DNA of 37,884 bases. Origin: a virus. The notes beneath the pieces were generated by a model. It saw nothing but the letters and a program-made list of their open reading frames with translations. It did not search any database and was not told the origin of the DNA. The DNA lies in IMG/VR virus record IMGVR_UViG_3300025280_000077, positions 1 to 37,884 of that record; one strand, 5' to 3'. This document shows positions 16,336 to 26,330 of the stretch, in pieces. A program made the position numbers and the translations under genes. Numbering within the stretch: the first letter of the stretch is position 1; every line of letters starts with the position of its first letter.

Positions 16336-17671
16336 TCCTAGAGTCCATAAACAGAATAATATTAAATATAGCACAGCTCATACGAATGCTCTTCTTAATT
16401 TAGCACAAACACAATCAGCTGAGACTATCATACTTGAGAATATGCTTCAATCAAGATTGGACAAAATTGAGAAAGCTAAAAAGAAATCTAAAAAATTTGG
16501 AAGATGGTCAAAAATTCTAAGCAAAGTTATTCCAGGGAAAATAGATGATGCTATATTTGGCCTTGCAGATGCAGCAAATAAAGATAGGTTAAGGGCTAAA
16601 GCTTATGGGGGTATTGACCAAAACAAAGTAACTTTATTAAAAGATGCTGCAAGAGAGGTTGATTCACAAGCTAGAAAATTCTCAAGAGAGCTAATGAAAG
16701 ATATGAAGTTCTCTGCGAGTATGAAAAAATTAGTATCTGAAAAGATGTTGTCTCAACTTGCAGAACTTCCTGAAATTAAAGCCCTTAAAGAATCCTTTAA
16801 TGACCTATCGATTGTAGAAAGGTTAAAGCCTAAGAACTTAATAGACTTTGTAAAAGGTTCAGGTAAAATTACAGGACAGTTTATGAAAAATCCTGTAAAG
16901 TGGATGAAACGATATGAGAAAGACTCAGTGACTGGAGAACTATTATTTAAAGGAACATTAGATTATAAAAAATATTTAGATGCAACAACTTTTGACGAAA
17001 AGAATAAATGGTACACAAGCTATGAAAGAAAGCGTAAAGAAGCTGGATTGTCTAGTGATTTATTTCTTCAGGGAAAAGGGTATGATTCTGGAGGGTTATC
17101 TTATACATCATTTTCAGAAGTAGAAGAACCATTAGGAGAAAATTTTATGATAGAGGAAACTCCTCTAGATACGTTTGAACCTTGGGAAGCTCCAGCTCCT
17201 AGGACAGCATTAGATGTTATTAATGAAGAAGCTGAAATTTCAGACTTAATGATAGATGGTTCTTTATTAGAAGATATTAAAGTAGCGACTCCTGCTCCTA
17301 CTAGACCAGGTTTAGAATTTGCTAGAGAGATTGAAGGTATGGAAGGAGATTTACCAATAGACAAAACAGCTCCTTTAGATATGTTTAAACCTTTGGATGA
17401 ATCACCTGCTAAACCTATACCACTTCAACCTGATAGACCAGAGATAGCACTAGCACAAGAAGAAGAAGATTATGGATTACCTACAGATATAAACTTAGGA
17501 CTACAAACCCCGATTGGTGGTGATGTATATGGTACATCTTATATGAATGATGAAATGGAATCACAAGGGGTTTATAACCAAACAAATCCACAAGAAGAAT
17601 TTGATAGTTGGAATAGAAGAAAAAAATTTATGAGACCAAATCCTAATATGTTTCAAAGAGGTAGAAGATAA
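16325..17671 (+). CDS. Internal/ejection protein candidate 1
   Basis: A 448-residue protein with a helical, basic N-terminal two thirds (SRLDKIEKAKKKSKKFGRWS near 41-60; repeated Lys/Asp helices to about 240) and a Pro/Glu-rich, disordered end (about 250-448, several PxxP and LDxFxP pieces). AAGGAG at 16310-16315 precedes the start. It opens a run of four large genes at the end of the late operon, where podoviruses carry proteins ejected with DNA. No family recognised. Confidence 0.5.
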   Translation: MSFNPRVHKQNNIKYSTAHTNALLNLAQTQSAETIILENMLQSRLDKIEKAKKKSKKFGRWSKILSKVIPGKIDDAIFGLADAANKDRLRAKAYGGIDQNKVTLLKDAAREVDSQARKFSRELMKDMKFSASMKKLVSEKMLSQLAELPEIKALKESFNDLSIVERLKPKNLIDFVKGSGKITGQFMKNPVKWMKRYEKDSVTGELLFKGTLDYKKYLDATTFDEKNKWYTSYERKRKEAGLSSDLFLQGKGYDSGGLSYTSFSEVEEPLGENFMIEETPLDTFEPWEAPAPRTALDVINEEAEISDLMIDGSLLEDIKVATPAPTRPGLEFAREIEGMEGDLPIDKTAPLDMFKPLDESPAKPIPLQPDRPEIALAQEEEDYGLPTDINLGLQTPIGGDVYGTSYMNDEMESQGVYNQTNPQEEFDSWNRRKKFMRPNPNMFQRGRR

Positions 17672-18933
17672 TGCCTTCAAATCTAAATAGTTTATTAGCA
17701 CTCGGTAGTCTTCAAGGACCAAACTTTAAAAAGAAAAAGAAAAAACCTGAACCTTTGTTTAAAGAATCTTTTGATATGATAAAACCTATTAATATAGACT
17801 TATCAAATAATGTAGGAGTGAATAGCTTTGGACAACCATTACAACAACAACCTTCATTAAACATACAGACACCTTCACAGATGTCAACATCATTACAGTT
17901 AGATGCTATTGGTGGACAAACACAAGATTTTACACAAGGGTTTACACAAGGAAAGTTTGGACCAGAAGATACATTAGGAGGAGCAACTGGTGGAGGATTC
18001 TATGGGGAGATTGACCCGAACGAAGGAGCTGGTACAGGGACAACTACAGGAACAGGAGATACCACTGGTACTGGAGTAGGTGGAGGCACCATGTTTGGTG
18101 CTGATGTTTATAGCCCTTACAAAACATCAAGAGAAAGTTTATTTGAATCTTTCTATGGTGGATTACAAGACCCTTGGAAAAGTCAAATTACTTCAGCAAC
18201 AGCAGAAGGTAGTGAGGGCGGTATAAGATTATCAATGAAAGAATTAGCAGATTTAGCAGGATTTGATACAAGTAAATTAACTGCTGCCGACTATGAAGCT
18301 TTAAAAGTAGGAGGTCTTGGAAGGTTTGCAAACTATATGGAAGGCACAGGAGAAAAATTAGAAAACCTACAAGGATATCGTAGTATGTTATTAGACCAAG
18401 CAACAGCAGAAGGAACTTATCAAGTAGGTGGATTATTAGGAATGGCAGAAGAAGAATCCGTCTCTGGCCTTCAATCAGGTAGAAAGGCAGGAAGAGGGAG
18501 AGAAGCTCGTAAATCATTAAGAGATGCAATGCAGATGCAGTTGCTAGGTGGAGAAGAAGCCTATCAATCAGAACTTGAAGGATTAAGAGGTGAAGTAGTT
18601 AGTGGATTAAAAGAAGGATTAGCTGGTATTGCAGACAAAGTAATTGGATTACACACAGATATGGGAACAAAGTTAAAGGATTATTCATATCAGTTTGGAG
18701 GAGATACAGGTACAGGTGCAGGTACAGGCGTAGGTACAGGTTATCAAGTAGCTAACCCTTCTCAGTATAATCAAATCTATTCTCTGTATGATATAGAATC
18801 ACAAGATATGCAGTCAATACAGTCATGGATTAATGAACAATTTACAACGGCTGGTGCTTGGCCAACCTTATCACAGGTTGAAAGTTACATTCAGAATTTA
18901 GGGTATGGACAAGACGAAGAGGGAGGATACTAA
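17671..18933 (+). CDS. Internal/ejection protein candidate 2
   Basis: A 420-residue protein. It has a basic patch (KKKKKKPEP near 20-28), Gln/Thr/Gly-rich linkers (GTGTTTGTGDTTGTGVGGG near 121-139 and another GTG-type linker near 350-357) and a helical middle (about 185-330). The DNA encoding the linkers is locally repetitive (ggtacagg units). Start overlaps the previous stop by one base. Role inferred from position. Confidence 0.5.
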   Translation: MPSNLNSLLALGSLQGPNFKKKKKKPEPLFKESFDMIKPINIDLSNNVGVNSFGQPLQQQPSLNIQTPSQMSTSLQLDAIGGQTQDFTQGFTQGKFGPEDTLGGATGGGFYGEIDPNEGAGTGTTTGTGDTTGTGVGGGTMFGADVYSPYKTSRESLFESFYGGLQDPWKSQITSATAEGSEGGIRLSMKELADLAGFDTSKLTAADYEALKVGGLGRFANYMEGTGEKLENLQGYRSMLLDQATAEGTYQVGGLLGMAEEESVSGLQSGRKAGRGREARKSLRDAMQMQLLGGEEAYQSELEGLRGEVVSGLKEGLAGIADKVIGLHTDMGTKLKDYSYQFGGDTGTGAGTGVGTGYQVANPSQYNQIYSLYDIESQDMQSIQSWINEQFTTAGAWPTLSQVESYIQNLGYGQDEEGGY

Positions 18934-18934
18934 A

Positions 18935-20764
18935 ATGCCACGGAATCCACTAGAAGGACTATCAAGATATATTAATGTTGATTATCGTGAACCAGACGAG
19001 AGTGTTGTAGACTCTATCTTTGGTACTTATGCTGAAAGAATGGACCGTGATATTACTAAAGCTAATCTTCAATTAGAAAGAGATAGGTTAAAATATAATG
19101 CTGACTTAGCAGAACAGAAATATCAGCAAGGTCGTACAGACAGAGCAAGACAAAACCTTGTCAATGATATACAAGGGACATGGACTTCAATGAAAGACAA
19201 ACCATATTGGATGATAGAGAATCAACTAAGTGGAATAGGTAGTGCATATGTTGATATTCTTGGTCAAGACGATGTAAACAGTATTATGTCAAGACATAAT
19301 GAGTTAGAAGAAGGTAAGCGTGATGGGTACGGTGCAGCTTCTAAAAATAATTATGAAATTATACAAACATTAGGTAACCAAGGAGAGATTACAACAGCAA
19401 AAGGATTAATAGACCTTGATAATAAGTTTGTTTTTAGTGCAGACCAAGGAGGGGTATATAACTCTGCAAGAAATATAAGAGCAAAAACAGTACTGACATC
19501 CGATAGGGATATGGCCCTAGCTTGGGATGAGGTTTCTATGAACCACAACAGTTATGACAAAGCCTATCCAAAACAGTTAGTTATAAAAGCACAAATAGAA
19601 AAAGATTTAGGAATCCATAAATCTTCAAGTGAAGACGATAAGGTTCAAAAACAAACAGCTCTTTTGGAACTTGAAAAAGTTGATTCTATAGAAGAAACTA
19701 CAAAGTGGAAACAATTAGAAGGAATAGAAGCTTGGGAAAAAGAAGCTACTCAAGTAAAGTTAGCATATAAAAGATACCAAGAGAACCCTTGGCTCTTTAT
19801 TAAAGAAACTTACAAAGAACCTGAAGTTAATGCAGCATTAGACAATCCTTTGTTTAACCCTGAATATTTTGCACAGACAAATGTAATGACATCTGATGAT
19901 ATAGTAAATGGAGCATTGGGGGTAGTAGACAATTTATCATCATCAATACAAGCAACACCATTAGATACAACATCAGTAGATTCTGTGGTAAATGTATTAG
20001 AGAATATACCTGCATACGGCGATGATTTCTCTTCTTACCAAGAATCGATGCCACAATATGGTGCAGATGCAATGAAATTATCAGACTTTGTTAGAGGTCC
20101 AGATACTGAAGACCCATTTGTAAGGACAAATATACTTAATACAGACATACTTAATGATGTATCTGATATAGCTGCAGGGAATAAAACAACAGACGATGTA
20201 GTGAATCAAAAATTAGAATCATTAACATTAACATCAAGTGGGGAAGATTCTTTATCATATGATTTTGATGAAGCTTCTGTTGATGAAACAAATTTTAAAG
20301 ATGTTCTTCCATCTTATCTTACTGACCAAGGAGAAATTCCTGCGGAAGATTTCAAAATAGAAATGCAAGAAGGAGAGATTTTTGATGTTCAGTATTTAAG
20401 TGAAGGACTCCCAAAAGAAAGCTTTCAAACATCAGATAAGGTAGCTTTAACAGAGACCGACTTTTATAAAACACAATTAGAAAAAATGCCTACCGTAGAA
20501 GAGATGCTTTCTGGACAAGAATTATTCTCGGCTAAAGAATTTATGATGAGACATCGTAAAAACTATCTCAATGATTTAGCATCATTAGACAAACTTAATG
20601 AGGAAGGAAAAATTGGCAGTATATCATATCATCAATTAAGAAATCAAATACTTTCATTATCCAGAGAACTTAGCAAAAGAATAAATAAGGTTCACGATAC
20701 AGTTACAGGTGAGTGGAAGTTTGATAAAAACTTACAAAGATACGTAAGACCGAAAGGGACTTAA
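18935..20764 (+). CDS. Internal/ejection protein candidate 3
   Basis: ATG 18935 is chosen because GGGAGG (18921-18926) lies just upstream; the frame is open further back but without a binding site. The 609-residue product is mostly helical and acidic, with an N-terminal coiled coil (ANLQLERDRLKYNADLAEQK near 42-61) and a basic C-terminus (about 540-609). MPRNPL at its start resembles MPRHNPL at the start of the next protein, perhaps a shared sorting or packaging signal. No family recognised. Confidence 0.55.
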   Translation: MPRNPLEGLSRYINVDYREPDESVVDSIFGTYAERMDRDITKANLQLERDRLKYNADLAEQKYQQGRTDRARQNLVNDIQGTWTSMKDKPYWMIENQLSGIGSAYVDILGQDDVNSIMSRHNELEEGKRDGYGAASKNNYEIIQTLGNQGEITTAKGLIDLDNKFVFSADQGGVYNSARNIRAKTVLTSDRDMALAWDEVSMNHNSYDKAYPKQLVIKAQIEKDLGIHKSSSEDDKVQKQTALLELEKVDSIEETTKWKQLEGIEAWEKEATQVKLAYKRYQENPWLFIKETYKEPEVNAALDNPLFNPEYFAQTNVMTSDDIVNGALGVVDNLSSSIQATPLDTTSVDSVVNVLENIPAYGDDFSSYQESMPQYGADAMKLSDFVRGPDTEDPFVRTNILNTDILNDVSDIAAGNKTTDDVVNQKLESLTLTSSGEDSLSYDFDEASVDETNFKDVLPSYLTDQGEIPAEDFKIEMQEGEIFDVQYLSEGLPKESFQTSDKVALTETDFYKTQLEKMPTVEEMLSGQELFSAKEFMMRHRKNYLNDLASLDKLNEEGKIGSISYHQLRNQILSLSRELSKRINKVHDTVTGEWKFDKNLQRYVRPKGT

Positions 20765-20765
20765 C

Positions 20766-23700
20766 GTGCCACGACACAACCCCCTATTACAGAAAAGTAA
20801 ATACCAATCTACTTTACCACAGTATGAAAACTCTCCACAGGTAAATTATAAACCTGTAGAAACTCCAAACGACACGCCTTACTTTCATATCTTAATGCCT
20901 AATTGGTGGGGAGATGTTCTTAAAGAAGGGTACAGTACCTCTTTATGGGCGAATGCTGTAGACCTTACAGCTAAGACAGCAGTAGAAGATGCTTCGGTTA
21001 AAAATTGGGGTAGTCGTGCAAATAATGTTGCTCAAACTATTGATAAATATACTCCAGACTTTTTAAGAAAAGCAAATGTATCCGATGATTATAGTGAATA
21101 CAGTGAAGATATATTGTTTGATATTGGAGCAACCATAGTAAGTATAGGTGTTGATTTTTTACCTATTGCGGCAGCTTCAACTGTATCAGGTGGTACTATA
21201 GGGGCTGCAGGAGCTGGGGCAAAAGCATTTAGACTTGGAAAAATTTCAGACAAGATAGTTAAAAGTTTACCAAAGAGTATTAAAGCAATTAAAGAAGGGT
21301 TTAAGAAAAAGGGGGTTGGAGATGGAGTCACTAATAAGGTTACTAAATCTTTATATGAAACATTTAGCAATCCAAAGAATTTAATACATTCAGGAAATAC
21401 ATTAGGAATATATGGAGGAGCACACGATATAGTAAATCAAAAACTATATCATGAAGATGGTGCTTCTTGGATGAATAAAATAGACTATGCACAAACAGTA
21501 GATTCTTCATTGGCTATGTGGAAATCTGGTGTTGCATTCCCTATTGGTGGTGCTGTTGGAAAACCTTTAGTTGGTGGAGCAGCACAAAAGGTTACCTCTA
21601 GATATATCCCTGGCACATCATCTGCTAGAATTTTAGATAAAGTATCAGCAACAACTGGAGAAGTTGTTGGTGGAGGATATGCATTTACCGTACCAGAACA
21701 TGGACTTCTTCCTCCGATTGATGCTCTTGCTCATTCAATCGGTGTAGTCGGTGGATTAAAAGGAGTACATACTACTCAGAAATCAATGAGAGAAAGAGTA
21801 AATAAAATTAATGAAGCATTCAATCCAAAAGTAGATGACTCTATACGAGAACAAGCCCAACAAGAAATAGGAATACTAGTTAGACAGGAAGTGACAGAGA
21901 ATAATTCTACATGGAGAGCTGATGGAGTAGAGGTATTTGTTGAAGGAATTAATTCTAAAGGGAATGTTAGGTATAGAGCAGCAGATTCAGACCGAATACA
22001 GTGGATGAAGGGAGAAAGATTTTTTAATGAATATAAGACAGAAAATATAGACGGAGCACCAGTAGAAATATTAAACAAAAGAATTGTGGAATTGTCAAAA
22101 GAACTTGGAGCTTTTAGTCCAGAAGCACAGGCTAAATTATATTATGATGGAGCCGTACCTAAAGTACCAAAAGGTGAAAGCGGTCTTAATCAAATTCCTT
22201 TACACCAAAGATACCAACTTGCTAAACGTTTACAAACAAAGAAGATAGGCGAAACAGTAGAGAGAAACTTATCTATAGCAAAAGGGATACCAAAGGATAG
22301 GGTACCAATCCTTGGTAGCTTGTTTGATTTCTTAACAATAGGAGCATTAAAAAATACTCCATGGGCAAGGGCTATTTTTACAAGGATGAGAAGCAATGAA
22401 GCAAGAATAAAAAACCAAGAAAATGTTTCACCTCTTGCAGTAGATATGTGGAGAAAGTTTAATTCCCTTCCTTCTAGAACACAATCGTGGTTAGGTACAC
22501 TAGCAAAAAGAAGTGGACTAATACATCACCTTAACAATAAAAATATAAACAAAGAAGCTAGACATGAAATGACAGGAGAACTAGAACGAGGTATTAATGA
22601 GAACTCTATCGTGAAATCTGTTGCAGACTCATATAAATATATAGGAGGATTGTTAAGGTCAAAGGGGATTATCCCAAAAGAAGTTCCTTTAAACATACAT
22701 CATTCCCCTCGTTATATGAGAGACTCTGTTAAAGAATCTTTATATGAATTACAGCGAGAGTTGAGTGTAAAAAATATACGAGTAGAAGGAAAAGATATGT
22801 TGCTAGACTTTGTTAGGGATACTAACCGAAACAGTCAAAGCGAACCGCTATCTAAAGCACAGGAACAAGTTATAGCAACTGTACTTAAGGGGTGGTTAAA
22901 ATCAAATAAATCTGTGGGAGCTACAAAATATGTACAGGAATCTATAAACAAACATACATCAACAAAAGGTGGGGTAAAGAAAATAGATTGGACTAGAGCA
23001 TTTGAAGAAATAAATACAGAGTTAAACAACTTAAGCAGTAATCCTTTTTATAATTTTACAAAAGGAAGAACAACAAATATTGAATGGAATGTAGAAAAAA
23101 ATGGTTATGATGTTGATATCTTTCATACTGATGCCCTTGCAAATAAGAACAGATATCTTAAAGATGCTGCTGAAGCATTAGCCGTACAAGAATCTTTCGG
23201 GAATAACTATGAAGTATTTAAAAATACATTAGAAACATTAAGGATAGAAGGTAGAGACGCAGACCATCAAACATTGATGGATTTATTTGAAGCTCAAAAT
23301 GTTTATAAAAAGTTTTGGACACAACCATTAGGTCAAGGATGGGATGCAGTTAGAAGCATAGGGAAAGCAACAGACTACACAATAGAAATGATTAACAATG
23401 TTGCTTCTGGATTGTTAGTTTCTTTTGGTTGGGGTCCTATATATAATTGGTTTCAACCTTTAATATCTTATGTACCAACATCAGGATTTCTACCTGCTGT
23501 GAAGTCTGGACTTAAAAACCTTACAGCTGAAGGAAGAGCAGAAAAGAAAAAGATTCTTGAAGAGGTGGGACAAAAGTCATTATCAGAACAAGCTATCTTT
23601 GAACAGGCATACGGAACATACAGCAATAAAAACTCTTGGCATAGACAGTTTGCTAACTGGGCATCAAAAAGAAGTATACTTACATTAGGAATTAATCCAG

Positions 23701-24851
23701 AAATTTTACCTGATGGGATAGCAAAAACATTATTAAGAAGAGGGACAATGAAAGGTTCTACTGAAGCGGTACATGAACAAGCTATCTTGGTAGGGTTTGA
23801 GGCTATTAATGATTTAATGGTTGTTGCAAAGACTGGTAGAAATCTTTTTGAACGAACACTTTATTCTGAAAAAGTAAAAAAAGAAATGGAAAGAGATACC
23901 TTTGGGGAAAAAGAAGTTCAAGGGTCTGAAAGAATAGAACAAAATAAAGCTTTTGCTAGAGAAAAACTCTTACAAGATTTTAATATTACATATACAGGAG
24001 GGAAGCTGACAAGGAAACAGGCTGGTGATGGTTCAGTATTCTTTGCAGATAGAACACAGCTAAAAAGAAACCCAGCAAATGAGGCATATTATATGTCACA
24101 CCCAGCATTTAGAAATTTATTTAGACTTAAATCATTCGTAATCAAACAAACAAAACTAGCACACGATACAGTGACAAAGAGTTTAGCTTATGGAAACACT
24201 GCTCCTTTAATAAGATTAGCAATGGCTGGTGCTGCTGGTACACAACTGATAAAATTTCAAAATATGTTAGAAGAAGTATTGTCTGGAAAAGAACAGTTAT
24301 CAAGGCATGATGAGGACAGTCTTATAGATGGCCTTGCAAGAGTAGGTGCATTTGGTTATATGGGAGATACACTACACGCAGAAGACAAATGGGCTAGTGT
24401 AAAATTTCAAGTCACGCCATTAGCATATGCTGTTGGAGAAGATTTAGTAGATGACTTCGTATCTTTTCTATCTGAAGGAAGGTTGTTAGACTTTGATGAA
24501 CAGATGGACCGATTGCCAGGAGAAGTTTCAAAATATTTTGGTGGACCAACACGTGCATCATTAAGAAGATTTGAAGATTGGAAATCAGAAAGAAATAGAT
24601 TGGTATATATTAAAGGAAAAAAAGAAGCGGAGTTCTTTAATAGTTGGAGAAGAGCACATAACATGGTCAATGAAAATGATAAGGAAAAAGTACTAGCTGA
24701 CATACTAAGAGAGGCTAGAGAATGGAACCATGCTTATGGTCACATAGCTCCAATAGCGGATAACCATGAAGAAATCTATGATATGGTTATAAAAAAATCT
24801 TTCAGAGAAATAAGAAGAAAAAGAGAAAAAGAAAAAGGACTTAGAAAATAA
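20766..24851 (+). CDS. Giant internal/ejection protein
   Basis: A 1361-residue protein starting at GTG 20766, one base after the previous stop, the largest late protein beside the fibre. Hydrophobic, Gly/Ala-rich stretches lie near 115-155 (ATIVSIGVDFLPIAAASTVS) and 870-910 (VASGLLVSFGWGPIYNW), in an otherwise helical, charged chain with a very basic end (FREIRRKREKEKGLRK). Size, last position in the late operon and the mix of helices and possible membrane segments recall T7 gp16-type core proteins that form a channel across the envelope during DNA entry. A lytic transglycosylase motif is not evident. Confidence 0.55.
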   Translation: MPRHNPLLQKSKYQSTLPQYENSPQVNYKPVETPNDTPYFHILMPNWWGDVLKEGYSTSLWANAVDLTAKTAVEDASVKNWGSRANNVAQTIDKYTPDFLRKANVSDDYSEYSEDILFDIGATIVSIGVDFLPIAAASTVSGGTIGAAGAGAKAFRLGKISDKIVKSLPKSIKAIKEGFKKKGVGDGVTNKVTKSLYETFSNPKNLIHSGNTLGIYGGAHDIVNQKLYHEDGASWMNKIDYAQTVDSSLAMWKSGVAFPIGGAVGKPLVGGAAQKVTSRYIPGTSSARILDKVSATTGEVVGGGYAFTVPEHGLLPPIDALAHSIGVVGGLKGVHTTQKSMRERVNKINEAFNPKVDDSIREQAQQEIGILVRQEVTENNSTWRADGVEVFVEGINSKGNVRYRAADSDRIQWMKGERFFNEYKTENIDGAPVEILNKRIVELSKELGAFSPEAQAKLYYDGAVPKVPKGESGLNQIPLHQRYQLAKRLQTKKIGETVERNLSIAKGIPKDRVPILGSLFDFLTIGALKNTPWARAIFTRMRSNEARIKNQENVSPLAVDMWRKFNSLPSRTQSWLGTLAKRSGLIHHLNNKNINKEARHEMTGELERGINENSIVKSVADSYKYIGGLLRSKGIIPKEVPLNIHHSPRYMRDSVKESLYELQRELSVKNIRVEGKDMLLDFVRDTNRNSQSEPLSKAQEQVIATVLKGWLKSNKSVGATKYVQESINKHTSTKGGVKKIDWTRAFEEINTELNNLSSNPFYNFTKGRTTNIEWNVEKNGYDVDIFHTDALANKNRYLKDAAEALAVQESFGNNYEVFKNTLETLRIEGRDADHQTLMDLFEAQNVYKKFWTQPLGQGWDAVRSIGKATDYTIEMINNVASGLLVSFGWGPIYNWFQPLISYVPTSGFLPAVKSGLKNLTAEGRAEKKKILEEVGQKSLSEQAIFEQAYGTYSNKNSWHRQFANWASKRSILTLGINPEILPDGIAKTLLRRGTMKGSTEAVHEQAILVGFEAINDLMVVAKTGRNLFERTLYSEKVKKEMERDTFGEKEVQGSERIEQNKAFAREKLLQDFNITYTGGKLTRKQAGDGSVFFADRTQLKRNPANEAYYMSHPAFRNLFRLKSFVIKQTKLAHDTVTKSLAYGNTAPLIRLAMAGAAGTQLIKFQNMLEEVLSGKEQLSRHDEDSLIDGLARVGAFGYMGDTLHAEDKWASVKFQVTPLAYAVGEDLVDDFVSFLSEGRLLDFDEQMDRLPGEVSKYFGGPTRASLRRFEDWKSERNRLVYIKGKKEAEFFNSWRRAHNMVNENDKEKVLADILREAREWNHAYGHIAPIADNHEEIYDMVIKKSFREIRRKREKEKGLRK

Positions 24852-24854
24852 GAA

Positions 24855-25061
24855 CTAAAACTTTCGTGTCAGTTTAAATTTCCTTTTCTGACTCTTACTC
24901 ATGTTCTTCCAACAATCAGGTAGCTGAGACACTGGTGCAGTCGTTGAAGCAGCACCGCAATACAATCTTTCAACCCCATCCCATGTGCCTGTATCTCTAT
25001 TATATCTGCTTTTACCACAGAATGCACAACTCTTGTTAATTTTAGGACATACTTCTATCAC
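24855..25061 (-). CDS. Cys-rich small protein
   Basis: A 68-residue protein from GTG 25061 with Cys5, Cys12-x2-Cys15, Cys35 and Cys50: probably a zinc fold. The end is very basic (SKSQKRKFKLTRK). It is the last gene of the - strand block and meets the giant + strand gene with 3 bases between stops. The frame upstream of the GTG stays open for about 40 codons and reads plausibly (KIWPYSRILVRKSFNVIEV), but lacks an ATG, GTG or TTG, so the true start is uncertain. Confidence 0.5.
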   Translation of the reverse strand: MIEVCPKINKSCAFCGKSRYNRDTGTWDGVERLYCGAASTTAPVSQLPDCWKNMSKSQKRKFKLTRKF

Positions 25062-25168
25062 ATTGAACGACTTTCTAACGAGGATACGGCTGTATGGCCA
25101 TATCTTTTTCTTTTGGATATAACTATTGGATAAACATACTGACTATCTTAGAGATACATTATAGTACG

Positions 25169-25363
25169 TCATTCTATCTTTTCGTACTTTTCGTGTAATT
25201 CTAAAGCAACAGCGGATAAATAGACACATAAGTCTAATAATTCTTCTATACTTTCCTTGAGATTGTCTCTACTTCCATCAATCGGTACTTGCTCACCATA
25301 CTTACTTGCACCATTTTTTAATCTTTCTTTGATTAAGTGTAATATCTTATCATTGTTCTTCAT
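25169..25363 (-). CDS. MazG-like nucleotide pyrophosphohydrolase, short form
   Basis: A 64-residue all-helical protein. KYGEQVPIDGSRDNLKESIE followed by ELLDLCVYLSAVALE matches compact MazG-like proteins; Glu37-x2-Glu40-Glu41-x2-Asp44 is the metal-binding pattern that holds Mg2+ and the nucleotide phosphates. It would hydrolyse a nucleoside triphosphate to the monophosphate, either cleaning the pool or lowering alarmone signals. It overlaps its upstream neighbour by 14 bases. Shorter than most MazG domains (about 100), so a dimer or tetramer is needed. Confidence 0.6.
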   Translation of the reverse strand: MKNNDKILHLIKERLKNGASKYGEQVPIDGSRDNLKESIEELLDLCVYLSAVALELHEKYEKIE

Positions 25364-25811
25364 TTACAAAATCTTTTAATCCGTAATCATCTTTATTAGA
25401 ATCTTCATTATTAATTAGTTCTATTCTGTCAAATATTGCGTAATTTTCATCTTCATTCACAAATTCCACTAAACAATCCCAATCGTAATCACGTTCAAGA
25501 TAAGTGCTATATCCAGAATATATTCTTTTGTCCATAGAATTATACTTATGCTTGTCTATTCCATATCCCCAAACTAAAATACATAAAAACTCTAAATCCA
25601 TTTTTCTTAGGTGTTTTAATTGTAATATTTCAGAATGTAACTTTTCACTATTTTGATATATTGATTCACAAGATATTCCTTTATGGTCTGCATAAAAAGC
25701 TCGTGCTTGTTCGGAATCTGTACTTAATTGATTATACTCTTTTTTAAGTAATTTAATTTCATTTTTTAATTTACTTATATTTTTTAAATATACTTCTTCA
25801 AGACCTGTCAT
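25350..25811 (-). CDS. Hypothetical coiled-coil protein
   Basis: A 153-residue acidic protein with an N-terminal coiled coil (YLKNISKLKNEIKLLKKEYN near 8-27) and an aromatic middle (YSGYSTYLERDYDWDCLVEF). GGAGAAAAAAG precedes the ATG. First gene after a 244-base gap, so it probably starts its own transcript together with the MazG-like gene. No family recognised. Confidence 0.5.
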   Translation of the reverse strand: MTGLEEVYLKNISKLKNEIKLLKKEYNQLSTDSEQARAFYADHKGISCESIYQNSEKLHSEILQLKHLRKMDLEFLCILVWGYGIDKHKYNSMDKRIYSGYSTYLERDYDWDCLVEFVNEDENYAIFDRIELINNEDSNKDDYGLKDFVNEEQ

Positions 25812-26055
25812 CTTTTTTCTCCTATGATTAAGGCTTATTCATCTATAATCCCCATTTAATTTTTTTGGGGTAACTAGTAGCCAACCATTGTATTTGCTTA
25901 AATTAACAGTTAAAGGTAATAACAGGATTGGTTACCTGCGACACTCCTTTTGTGCCATTAAATTTAAGTTCATAATGTTACCCCATTAATTTACTGCCAA
26001 GTGTAAGGAAACAATAACATAATATGAACATGAAAGAAACACCTGGCAGTATATT
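25812..26055. other. 244-base gap with nested inverted repeats
   Basis: No gene is seen. TGGGGTAAC (25866-25874) is inverted as GTTACCCCA (25977-25985). CCCC (25850-25853) faces GGGG (25867-25870). A 13-base arm 25992-26004 (TACTGCCAAGTGT) is inverted at 26039-26051 with one mismatch and a 34-base loop, placed 5 bases after the stop of the next gene. Candidates are a terminator/antiterminator for the gene at 26056-26319, a regulator site for 25350-25811, or a replication-related element. The repeated promoter element of the right arm is not present here. Confidence 0.5.
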
Positions 26056-26319
26056 TTAAAATGGTATCTTTTCTTCAGATACCGATGTAGTCTTTTTACT
26101 AGATGAACTTCGATGAGATTCATATTCTTCTACAGTCTCAAACTTTAGGGATATATAATCATTCCCATTCCTTGCTTTCTTTTCCCACCCAGAGATGTAT
26201 CCTTCAACACCATTGAACTCTACTGGCCCTGTTGTTTTCCAACAAGGTCTGTTTGGGTTGTCCCCAACATCGTTAAAGAATAAGTTCGCACTGTTTGGTT
26301 GTGGTTTCCAATCGCCCAT
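26056..26319 (-). CDS. Small SSB-like / DUF736-like protein
   Basis: An 87-residue protein: GPVEFNGVEGYISGWEKKAR (about 31-50) then NGNDYISLKFETVEE resembles the beta-strand core of DUF736-type proteins (inGkeyxisxWxkxxxxGxxYlsl). The end is a Ser-rich linker and EEKIPF, like the acidic Ile-Pro-Phe tip by which bacterial SSB recruits partners. It may bind single-stranded DNA made for replication or recombination, with the tip calling host repair proteins. It stands alone at the end of the recombination operon. Assignment from pattern only. Confidence 0.5.
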   Translation of the reverse strand: MGDWKPQPNSANLFFNDVGDNPNRPCWKTTGPVEFNGVEGYISGWEKKARNGNDYISLKFETVEEYESHRSSSSKKTTSVSEEKIPF

Positions 26320-26330
26320 TGTATACTCCT

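Noticed and set aside
18700-18745. Tandem ggtacagg repeat as a regulatory repeat
   Set aside because: It is in frame and encodes a Gly-Thr linker of the ejection protein; explained by coding.
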